A stretch of DNA of 64,000 nt, taken from Planococcus citri (taxonomy: Eukaryota > Arthropoda > Insecta > Hemiptera > Pseudococcidae). The notes below the pieces were generated by a model. The model saw only the letters and a list, made by a program, of their open reading frames with translations, had not been told where the DNA came from and did no database searches. Positions 36,736 through 46,800 of the stretch are shown here, in pieces. Location: NCBI RefSeq assembly GCF_950023065.1, contig NC_088679.1, positions 23,250,001 through 23,314,000 on the forward strand, in the 5' to 3' direction. Every line of letters begins with the position of its first letter. Position 1 is the stretch's first letter. The position numbers were made by a program, and so were the translations under genes.

Positions 36736-39304
36736 GATCAGGCGACGGTAGCGTTGCCTCACCGCCCTCCCCTTACTCCCACCTTCCCTCCCCCGTTCCA
36801 AACGCGTCTTGAAACGTTTGCTTTTTCAACAGAGTACGTACGTAATGTTGTACGATGAAAAATGACGAACGTAGAATAATACTACATGGATGGACTAAAC
36901 TTTTTTGGAATTAATTGTTGGAATGTTGTAACTTTTGAATTCATTTCTATTTTGGGTTCTCTGAAGCATGCTGTCAGATAACTGCGATATTATTAAATGT
37001 TTAATTTTCAAATTCTCGTTTTTTTGGCGTAGTCGCCACTGGAAGCTACATCGTGTGATTATTTCTTTCCCAACATCAACAGTTGACCTTATGCAAAACC
37101 TGTTATGATGACTTAAAATTTAGCTTTCATCTCAGCAAATGCTGTTGAGGGAATGAGGGTACGGCTAAAGGTATCGTTATTTTATGCAGCGATCGTCGTC
37201 GTCGTCGTCGTCGTAGTCGTAGTCGCGCTCCTTTACAGGAGATAATACAGTCAATTACTTACCCATCCACCACCATTTTTTGATAGTCTCATTCCTTTTC
37301 AGTTCTTTGTAATTATAGCTAACTAGTAACTACATACATGAAAAAATCATCTTTCTACTTCGCTTCGCTTCTGTTCCTGGCCTCGAATTGCAAAAAATCG
37401 ATAAGTATTATGAAGCAACAAAATTTGTTTTGTGAGTAGGCTATTCAGTTGGAAGCATTAGCAAAACGATTAGATAATAATTTTTTCATCATCACAGCAC
37501 TCATACTCGCTTACTTAATGTAACCAAGTTACTATGTTACTAAAAGTGACTTTTGGTCAATTTAGGAAAATTTTGGTTGCTCACATTACTTTTTAATTTT
37601 ATTTTTTTTAATTCCATTTTTTTCAAATCGTGGTTCTACCTACTTTCTGAATTGAAAAAGAAAAAATATTAGTAGGTAATATCAACTGTGAATAATTTAC
37701 AAAAGTAGGTAACTATTATTTTCGAACTGGTCACTTTCCTTTTCTGCCGTACAGTTGCAAACTACAAAGCTCTACATTTGTCTGTTATCGAATTCTCACT
37801 TCCTACTCAAAAGTACCAAAAAGTCTTGGCTTCTGTCAAATTTGCCAAGCAGTTATTTTTTGACAAAAATTGCTGAAATTTGTCGCTTGTTTGCAAAAAA
37901 TCCAAATATCCTCTTTTTTTTAAAAAAAAATTTTCCCATCCCAAAATCTTGCGTTGTTGCTCAAAATTGTCAAAAAAATGTCAAAGTTTTGCATGTTGCC
38001 AACATTTTTTGAGAAAAAAGTGAACGTGGCAGAGAAGTCTCCCATTTTCTACAAATAGGTATTAAGAAGTGTCACTATTTTGCCTGTAATTTCCAAAAAT
38101 TCTTGCTTTTTGCCATAAAATTCACAAACTTCATGATATAGCTGCTTTACTGAATTGCTGAAAATTTTCGCTTTTACCTAAAAATGACACAAATATCAAA
38201 GTGTTTTGTTGAACATGAAGCTTTTTAGCCACAAATTCGAAAAGTCTCAAAAAATATACCTTGGTACCTATATATGTACATTTTTTGAAGACCTTGATCT
38301 TCAAGAATAATATAATGCAGTGCATTCTCGGCACCCTTGTGTATCTTTCACGCGAACTTTTTACAGTGTCTCTAATTACATTCTCAAAACTCTTTCCCTC
38401 AGGACTCAACGTAGGTAACTATTTCAACTGAAAAATGAAAAGGTATTGATGATCTGACAGTTTCTCCTCAAATATGAATTAACGTTTTAAATTTCAAACT
38501 GCTGCCTACCTATGTACTTATATGTACTTACTCGTATTTCGTTTTCTAAGAGGAGAAGTCGATTTTATTCATTGCTGTACAAGCTAAAAAATGAATTACG
38601 ATTATGATCACGTTTTTGGAGCTATGTAACATTGATATCACCGTATACGAGTAAAGCAGAACTTTCAAAACATTACAGCAAATATTTCGGGAAATTGCAA
38701 TGAAACCTTGAAATGTCTGGTTCTGTGGCCTTCATGTTTAAAATTATTTTCTAGTCGTTGTACTACCAACGTGTTTTGAGTGCCACTTTGTATAGGTATT
38801 AGTTCGAAAAAACCAACGGTATAGCATTATTTGTTCGGGAGAGGGTGGGAAGATTTTTTCAAAAATCGCAATAAAATGAATAAATTGAAGAATTGGTCTC
38901 TTCAGCTGTACGAATTTATTCTCTGGATCGCGTTCCAACAAAAACAACGTGATTTTCAGGAAAACCTGATTTTTGAAAAATAACTCCCCACATGTGATGT
39001 TTGTCAAATTTTATTCTCGAAACATTTTTTTGAAAATGCACTTTAGATTCCAATTCAGGAACGTGATTAAAGTTTATAAGTTAGCGATCTACGCGTTCTG
39101 ATTTTATCACAGTCATTTCATTTTTTCATCATTTTATGGATTCTTGGACATTGTAAAAATTTAAAAACTGTACAGCTTACCCAACTTTTCATTTGGGCAG
39201 TTGTAATTTTTTCTGGAAGCTGCCCTTGGCCCTCTCTGGTTTGACAGAAAAAAATGAGTACCTAAAATGAGTTACATGTGTGATCGAAAATGAATGACGT
39301 ATGG
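36736..39304. other. intergenic with minisatellite traces
   Basis: A (CGT)n run lies at 37197-37220. A degenerate minisatellite of about 30 bp, similar to that in 33382-33760 (GTCAAATTTGCCAAG... variants), occupies 37800-38010. The frame at 38744-39007 on the minus strand shows no domain. Nothing else was seen. Confidence 0.4.
37197..37227. repeat. (CGT)n microsatellite
   Basis: CGTCGTCGTCGTCGTCGTCG followed by two TAGTCG variants. Confidence 0.85.
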
Positions 39305-40505
39305 AAACATTTCAGACAGTTTTCAATTCCAAAGTACATAGAAGAACTCCTCGTAGAAATTTTTTCTTATACCTAATCTCTACTTTTTTACTCGGTGTAC
39401 GCAGGGTGTCTACCAGGTAGTGAAAGTATAGTTATTTTCTGCAATTTTGCTTGAAAGGTGGTGAAAAATGAAAAAAAGCGTAAAATCCGATTTTCCATAC
39501 CAGATTTTTTTTTTAAAAATGCCTCATTTGTTGACTTTTTTAGAACTGGAATTACATATTTTTGAAAGCTTTTGCCCTCGCTACGCGCGAGCTATTTGCT
39601 CTCCTTTTTCAATATACAAAACTTATTGTTCAAATTCAAGAAATGTTCGAAGTTTCAATCAGAAAAATACTCTCTTACCTGCATAAATTTTTGTTTTTTA
39701 CTTCTTGAAACATGAATTTTTGAAAGCTTTCTTGGCCTCGCTCCACTAGGGCTCGTTTGCTTTTTTTCAAGTTTGATTTTTTTTTTTTAAATTATTATTA
39801 GGTATTATTCAAGTTTTAAAATTTTGAAGCAAAAATAGTAAACTTCTTCATTCATTACTCAAGAAAACAACGTTTTTTACATACCCTTCGAAGTATTAAT
39901 TTTCGATAGCTTTTTCGAAAAATTGATAAGTATATTTTTTTCCAAATGTTTTATTCTAATTTTCCATTAATTTTTTAAAGTTTTTATTTTGAAAAAATTT
40001 GTTTATTCGACCAATTTCATTACAGTAACATGAACCTTAAAGATGAAAAAAAAAAATCGAAAATTGAAATGACAAAATTAATATTCTCGACATCCGCTTG
40101 CTTGAAAAGAACTTTGGGATGTTTGAAATATTTTGGAAGGCAGTGAATTTTGTTTTGAAAGGTAGTGAAAAACGTAGTGAAAATGTAGTGATTTTCGGCC
40201 AAAAAATTCCGGTAGACATCCTGACAGAAGGACTCGAGAATATTTCGGCAAAGTTGGAATTTCGCACCTGAATGCGGCTAATATATCGTTAGTAGTCCGT
40301 CTGCCCAAACGATATTTGAGGACAACTTTTCTGAATTGATCTATTGCTGATGTCGATTTCATCTACATAGGAAGATCATGCAATTTCGAAACCTGACGAA
40401 TCGCTACTTCTTTCATTTACGTCATCGTTAAGAGCAAACAAAGAGCTTGTTGAAGAACTACATTCAGCTCGACCGTTGAAGAAATTGAAAAATGCGCTGT
40501 CACCA
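39305..40505 (-). pseudogene. CACTA-type transposase fragment, minus strand, split by a TIR element
   Basis: Read on the minus strand, 40505-40225 matches the N-terminal third of the transposase at 40586. It gives SAIDQFRKVVLKYRLGRRTT then NDILAAFRCEIP, against SAVDQFRKVVLKHRLGREAT and NDILGAFRCAIP in the intact copy. The match resumes on the far side of the 821-bp insertion (39403 down to about 39305) with CGTACACCGAG... and a segment like FYEEFFYFGIENCLK. It stops near 39305, before the first catalytic Asp. Frameshifts separate the pieces. It is an inverted, truncated second copy with its N-terminus facing the N-terminus of the intact copy. Confidence 0.82.
39404..40224. mobile_element. TIR element inserted in the transposase fragment
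   Basis: Left end CAGGGTGTCTACCAGGTAGT, right end inverse CAGGATGTCTACCGGAATTT. Blocks such as GGTAGTGAAA recur in the two sub-terminal regions (39416, 39459 and 40160-40190). Its insertion is proven by the interrupted transposase homology on both sides. I found no convincing target duplication. It contains the phrases CCCTCGCTACGCGCGAGC (39573) and GCCTCGCTCCACTAGGGCTC (39733). Non-coding. Confidence 0.75.
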
Positions 40506-40585
40506 CAGAATTATTTTTCGGCGCACATCTGTGCAAAGCTTTAAAAGTATGTTTCGACATCCAATATTTTTTATAAATTGTCAGG

Positions 40586-42700
40586 AATTTGGACAACAAA
40601 TCATTCTTTGAAGGACGCATTCTATCCAAACGACGGATTCAACAAATAAAGAAACAATGTCGCGAGAGTATTAGAAATGAATCCAGTAGCTCTACTATCG
40701 CCTCCGTTTCTAATAATGTGCCTTTGCGTCCAAGTGATATTGCTGCTGAGTCGGAACCTATTCTTAGCAGTCAGGCTGAATCTAGTTCTTCAACAGGCGC
40801 AGGATCTCTTCTTTTCGATGACATTAATGAAGCCAGTACCTCTGCTATCTCATCTGTTTCTAATAATCTGCCTCTGCCTCCAAGTGATGTTGCTTCTGAG
40901 GTGGATCCTATGTGTAGTGGTCAAGCTGAATGTTATCCTTCAACAAGTACTTCGTTTGCTCCTCTTAATGATGACGATTCATCCGATTTCGAAATTGATC
41001 TTCCCATGAAGAGGAAATCGCCATCAGCAGTAGATCAATTCAGAAAAGTCGTCCTGAAACATCGTTTGGGTAGAGAGGCGACAAATGATATTTTAGGCGC
41101 ATTCAGATGCGCAATTCCGTATTTGCCGAAAGATTCACGGACCCTTATGCGTACCCCGAGGAACAAAGTACCCGTCATCAGAAAAAATTTCAACGAGGAG
41201 TTTTTCTACTTTGGTATTGAAAAGTGCCTAAAAAGTTTCAGAAAATTTTATAGGATTCCTCCAGGAGATTCTATTTCTCTTCAATTAAACGTGGACGGAG
41301 TACCGATTTTTAAAAGTTCTAAGTACCACTTCTGGCCAATTTTGATACGCGTATGTGGCTTCTCAAAAAATGCGGTGATGATGGTGGGCCTGTACGGAGG
41401 CAAGAAGAAGCCCGAAAACGCCAATTCGTTTTTGAGAGAATTCGTCGACGAGCTGAAAAATCTTCTAAAAAAGGGAGTTCTGTTAGAAAATAAACATTAT
41501 GATGTAACGATCAGAAATGTGCTGTGCGACGCGCCGGCAAAATCGTTTTTATTGGGCATCAAGGGCCACACAGGCTATTCTTCGTGTCCAAGGTGCCATG
41601 TCACTGGATATAGCCTAAACTGTCGAACTACTTTCCACAATAAGAACAAAAAGAAACCAGCTGAAAGAACGAAAGAAGATTACGAAGGAAACTCGGAATT
41701 GGCTGACCTGGACTCAGATTTTGATATTGTAAAGGATTTTCCCTTCGACTACCTCCATTTGGGGTGTCTTGGGGTGATGAAAAAAATTTTGAAAATCTGG
41801 ATGGAAGGAGTCAAAATGAATAAAACGAAACTATTTAAAAATCGGAATAAGAAAGTAAAAATAACGAACACAAACGAAGTTTCAGAAAATTTGAAAGCAA
41901 TCTCAGAATTTGTGCCCTCGGATTTTCAGAGGCGTAGTAGAGGTCTTGATGAGTTCAGTAATTGGAAAGGCACCGAATTTCGCCAAGTTTTGTTATATAC
42001 TGGACCAGTTGTATTTGAAAATATTGGAAAAGAAAAATACGATCACTTCTTAAGATTGCATTTAGCCATGCGAATATTTTGCGATAAAACACCCTCGCCT
42101 GAAGATTTTGAATTTGCTGAAAAACAGATGAAACTTTTCGTTCAGGAATTTTCGCGTATCTATGGTGAGGATTTAATAAGTCATAACGTCCATGCCTTAC
42201 TACATATCGCTGAAGATGTAAAAAAACATGGTTGCTTGGACGATTACAGCTGCTTTGTCTTCGAATCATACCTCTATGGTATTAAATGTTCTGTGACGCA
42301 TGGTAAAAGGCCTTTACAGCAAGCTGTGAAGAGGTACGAAGAAAAACGCAGAGCTGCCGAACAAACAGTTGAATGTTTGCTGGATAACTACGTTGAAGAA
42401 TATACCATGACAACTAATAAATCGGACTGCACAGCTCTGCTAAATAACGGAGATATTGTCGAAATAATGGAAATCTTCGATGAAACAAGCACTTTCACCG
42501 CCAAAACATTTTCTTCGAAACAAGATTTGTACTCCCGTCCAAAACGTTCATCTAATTTCAATGTATTCATCGTTAGTGAATTGAGTGATAGTACATCAAC
42601 GTATAGCTTTGAAGACATACATCTCAAATATTTTAAAATGCCTTTTCGTAATCAAGTTGGCAGATTCGCAGTATTTCCGATTCTCCATTGTCGCTCTTAA
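40586..42700 (+). CDS. CACTA/EnSpm-type (Tnp2-like) DDE transposase
   Basis: An open frame of about 704 codons ending TAA at 42698-42700. No ATG opens it. It follows a T-rich tract and TTGTCAG, so it is probably a 3' exon starting at 40585 with an unseen upstream exon supplying the start. Numbering from the TTG at 40589: residues 1-30 are basic. 36-130 form a Ser-rich acidic linker containing a duplicated block of about 50 residues (SVSNNVPLRPSD and SVSNNLPLPPSD). 146-191 form a conserved pre-catalytic region (DQFRKVVLKHRLG, LPKDSRTL). The RNase H-like core follows: D236 in NVDGVPIFKSS, D314 in CDAPAKSF, a CPRC knuckle at 333-336, YLHLGCLGVMKK at 388-399, RGLDEFSNWKGTEFRQ, and YDHFLRLHLAMRI. 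A DUF4218-like C-terminal region includes HNVHALLHIAEDV (532-544) and FESYL (558-562). The length fits animal Tnp2-like transposases. It presumably cuts and pastes its element. The frame is intact, while the neighbouring inverted copy is broken. Confidence 0.88.
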   Translation, partial: NLDNKSFFEGRILSKRRIQQIKKQCRESIRNESSSSTIASVSNNVPLRPSDIAAESEPILSSQAESSSSTGAGSLLFDDINEASTSAISSVSNNLPLPPSDVASEVDPMCSGQAECYPSTSTSFAPLNDDDSSDFEIDLPMKRKSPSAVDQFRKVVLKHRLGREATNDILGAFRCAIPYLPKDSRTLMRTPRNKVPVIRKNFNEEFFYFGIEKCLKSFRKFYRIPPGDSISLQLNVDGVPIFKSSKYHFWPILIRVCGFSKNAVMMVGLYGGKKKPENANSFLREFVDELKNLLKKGVLLENKHYDVTIRNVLCDAPAKSFLLGIKGHTGYSSCPRCHVTGYSLNCRTTFHNKNKKKPAERTKEDYEGNSELADLDSDFDIVKDFPFDYLHLGCLGVMKKILKIWMEGVKMNKTKLFKNRNKKVKITNTNEVSENLKAISEFVPSDFQRRSRGLDEFSNWKGTEFRQVLLYTGPVVFENIGKEKYDHFLRLHLAMRIFCDKTPSPEDFEFAEKQMKLFVQEFSRIYGEDLISHNVHALLHIAEDVKKHGCLDDYSCFVFESYLYGIKCSVTHGKRPLQQAVKRYEEKRRAAEQTVECLLDNYVEEYTMTTNKSDCTALLNNGDIVEIMEIFDETSTFTAKTFSSKQDLYSRPKRSSNFNVFIVSELSDSTSTYSFEDIHLKYFKMPFRNQVGRFAVFPILHCRS
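40709..40960 (+). repeat. in-frame tandem duplication inside the transposase linker
   Basis: Two blocks encode SVSNN[V/L]PL[R/P]PSD[I/V]A followed by SE/EP/DP and QAE. Their starts are about 150 nt apart (40705-40710 and 40855-40860). It preserves the frame. Confidence 0.75.
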
Positions 42701-42876
42701 TTTTCTGCACAAGTTATTTATATTTTTGTAAGTATGAAATCTCTCTGTTCTAGGTTATTTTTATAAACATGAGTATTATCGTTTTGAACTAGGTACCTAT
42801 CCAAACATAGTATTTATTGCAGAAGAAATATCAAAAATTATCAACTTTCTCGCAATAATTTGGGCTATTTTAGTAT

Positions 42877-42882
42877 AATAAA
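42877..42882 (+). terminator. AATAAA poly(A) signal of the transposase
   Basis: The first AATAAA on the plus strand after the transposase stop, 177 bp downstream. It is plausible but not proven. Confidence 0.5.
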
Positions 42883-43816
42883 AACTGTTTGAGCGAAATT
42901 TTTTGATAAGTTAAGTATCGTTGTAATGGGATTTTGAACGACACCTTAAGGTGCCAATTTTTTTGTGGGAATGGTACAGATGATTAGGGGGGGGGGGAGG
43001 TATGTGATAAAAGAATAAAATCGCGTGTACTTAGAAAAAATCCCCTTGAATATTTTGGACAATATCGTCATTTGTCAACTTTTGAAATAAAAAATTGAAT
43101 AACTTGACGAAATTGAATTGAAATGAGAGAGTATTAGATTTACTTACTGAATTAAATTATAATATTTCTTAGCGTGACGTGTATGTTCTTGGCCGAGCGG
43201 AGTCAGGGCAAAAATGTTAGAAAATCCAAAATTTCATAGACCGAAAAGTGCATGTACTCGTACACTTAACATGCAGGTACCTATGCTGAATTCAGTCAAC
43301 CAAAGTATTCGTAAAATGATGAACAACATTTTGAAAAATAATGTTATCCTCGTATGCACTAAATCAAGTCAAATAAGTTGTATGAATATACGTAGGGATA
43401 AATTGCAGTGGAAATTTAGCTGGAGCGAGGGTGAATATCTTAGAAAATCGAAGCTTAAAAGTTGTAAAAAAAATGTTATTTCCGTTACCAAACGTGCAAA
43501 CTTTAGCCACTGCTGAAATTTTCGGAAAAATTTGGCCACATGTCCTAAATTTTCTCGATTTTCCGTTTTCGTCCAAAATTTTGTCAAAATTCAGCTGACT
43601 TCTTGTCGTAAAATTGGCGCCGAAATCCAATTTTTACCTGGATTTCCTCGATTCCCCTTACCGCCCATCCACCCCTGTCCGGACGGTGATTATTTGGCAA
43701 TTCGCACTTGACCTCCTTTTGTGTTGCTGATTTTTCAATAAAGTAGATTTGATCAATTCCAACAAATATTTAAATTCGTTCATTATGTCAACATTTCTTT
43801 GCTCTTTGAATTTCAG
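42883..43816. other. spacer between transposase and DUF4806 gene
   Basis: Contains an 11-G run (42987-42997) and GCCGAGCGGAGTCAGGGC (43192). It ends with a splice acceptor (TTTGAATTTCAG, 43805-43816), implying an unseen 5' non-coding exon for the downstream gene. No other coding evidence. Confidence 0.45.
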
Positions 43817-43820
43817 AAGA

Positions 43821-46800
43821 ATGCCTTATGTGGTAATACAATATATCAACTCAGACAAGGAAGGTCGCTCCGAGGTGGTTGCAGTGCCTGAAAACTGGAT
43901 AAAAGAAAACAAATTGTGGTGCCCGTTATCGACCTACGTACACACCTGGAGGAAAAGTATTGAAAAGCAGGTTGATCCGAAGGAAAATTGGAAGTCGTTC
44001 GACATAGTAAAAACATGGAAAACAACAGGTTCTGCTCATATACCTACTAATATTTTCGTAAATTTCATTTAAGTTTTATTCTTATTTTACATTAATTTTG
44101 ACGTTCATTACAGAATCTTTAGAGGAGGCCAATAAAATTGCTGACGATTTGATAGCGGGAGAAGAGGAAGTGTCAGAAACGAGTTTGATTGTACCTGTCC
44201 AACCGAATGTAGAAAGAATTCACCACCCTGAACATTCATACGAAGCCGTACTTAAGGAATTGAAAAAACAACGGAAATTCCTGGAAGCAATATGTGAGTT
44301 TAAATTTCTTCAGCTAATTTTGAAATTGTTTTCAATCATTGTTTTGTGATTTTCCATTTTAAATTGAGTCGTAATATTGAATTTACGACCTCAAAACTAA
44401 ACATATCATGTATCGATTCAACAAAGTCAACCCCGGTAAACACATCACGTACTATTCGAATGCGAATAGAACGCAAACTGGGTATTGATAGCGTACAAAT
44501 AGCGTTTTGGCGGGCGAAAATGTATTCATTTGCGAAATAATCATGAAAAAATTGAAAGGCCGATCAAATGCGAAAAATGGATGAATAATCTTGTAAAAAA
44601 TTCCTCTAAATTTGCCTTCCAATTCAAATGCGAATAGATCGTGAAAATCGCACTAAAAAATTGAAAAAATCACTTCTAAATTCGCGTGCGTTTCACCAGC
44701 GTATTAAGCAGTCATTTTTTATAATTTTTTCAGTACAAATTTTCGCATTCTAGTTGACTGTAAGTCGAACGAAATTTTCGCGGGTGCATATCATTCGATG
44801 TGTTTACTGAGAACGCATCTTACCACAATCGATTTTGTACCTATTAGGCAGTTAATGTTTAGAAATTAATGGGTACGTTACGTCACATTTTCGTAATTTT
44901 TCAAGGTTTTTGTACCTGAAAAATTCATATCCCTTCGAATTCTGCACTTTCTAAGTAGTAGTACTATTGTAGTAGAAATGGACACGTCACACCAGTACCA
45001 CATTTTCGCATTTTTTTTTATTCTGCAAAGTTTGAGAAAGCAGTTTGTATATTATTGAGAGCTCAATACCCCAAAATTGCACGAAATTTGAACTCAGCTC
45101 TTCCAAAAACCTGTAATCATGCGTCAAACGAAATTTTAATTGGATATTTTAAATTTTAACAATGTGTGGGGTCCCGATCATGAGGAAGGGGAGATTATTG
45201 AGAGATTGTATTCGATAAGTAAGTGCTATTTGAAATCAGTACCTACAAAAACCTAACTAAGGATGCTTGTAAATTTTTATCATTGTTTGGTGTAATGGAA
45301 GGAGGGGGAGGTCTTCGAGGAATAGGATTTAATAGTAAATGAATTTTCAAAATCAGTCCTACTCAAAAAAAACAATCAATAACATGCGTCATTTTAAAAT
45401 TTTTAATATTTTGATCATATTTTGGACATCGGAAGGACTGGAGGGAGAGGGTGGGTTAAAAGGATAAAACAAAAAAAAATATATTAAAATTCAGCACCTT
45501 CGAATTGTAGTAACAATTGGCATATCATTTCACATTCACGATTTAAGCACTTTCCCCTCCTTCCCCCAAAGGTGTTGAGATCTAAAAAGAAAATTACGGT
45601 GATTTTTCTCTATCTTTGAATGGTACCCTTTCAATTTTTATATTCGTGAAAACTTTAGCTTTCACCATCAATGTTCAACAAGGCTAGCCATCATCCCACC
45701 CCCTGAAAATATTTAGTCGAATGTATAAAAAGTACCTATGTAAGTAGGAGACATTTTTTTCACCTTAACATTATAAAACACAAATATGGAAAACCATTTA
45801 GTAATCTGTAAGCCAACATTAATTTCTCATAATTTCAATTATTTTTAGATCACGAAGTAAAAAAGGACAAAAGTAGTGCACGCGGCACGACAGACATCGA
45901 CGAAATTATTAAAACCCTTCCCTTCAAGACTGTAACGAACTTCATTGAAACCGAAAGTAAATTGAACGAAGATGAAAAATTTTGTAACACAATGGTACGT
46001 AAGTATGTAGGATTATTTCTACGAGTTAGACTGATATGCTCAGATAAATTTTATTTCATAACATTTATCTATATGTCTGCTCTGGTCAAAATATTTCAGA
46101 TCGATCTGTTACGAAACTTCGGCGGAACTACAAAAGAAGATTTCGTTAGAAATATTCTGAAAGCGTGCTTCAGCGGAGATGTTTGCAGAGGCGTCAATTT
46201 CACAGGAAAAAATGATAAAGTACAGCTTAAAGAAACGAGGTTTTACAGCTTAATGTTGGGTAAGAAGCGCCTATATGTACCCATAATTTATTTGCAAGTA
46301 TTGGTCCTTGATTACTTACTTTATAAAAATGTTGATCACTAAATGTTACATTTTCCGAGTTTTTACATAAATTATCTTTTTTTTCCAACATTTTATCCAA
46401 AATTCTTCGAAAAAAAAAACATTGCTTTTATTTAAATGGCATCGCTGCTTTTATTCAGCGTTTCGAATTTTATTTTTCAAGATTTGATGATTTTTCTTTT
46501 GAAATGTACTTAGGGGTTTTCTGAATTTGACAGGTATTATTATTTTTAAATTTCTCAATTGTTTTTAGTGGATTTTCTCCTGTTTTGATTGATTTTTACA
46601 TCCATCTTGAATTTTGGTGGTGATTTTCTTCCAAAATAATTTTCCATGATTATTTTCATTTTGATTTTTACCGAATTTTATCACTTTGAATTCTCGTGAT
46701 TTTTTCTTGAAAATTTTCCCTTGAGCTTGTGTGATTTTATTGCTCAAATAGTCGGGAATTCTTGTGAATTTTTTTCTTCGCCGATTTGGCGAGTTTTCTT

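Noticed and set aside
40589..40591. TTG as the transposase start codon
   Set aside because: Non-ATG starts are unlikely in an animal nuclear gene; the preceding splice acceptor explains the open frame better.
43749..44072. Unspliced 107-codon gene at 43749
   Set aside because: Its first codons lie before the acceptor at 43816 and its end reads into intron 1; the spliced model keeps frame through five exons.
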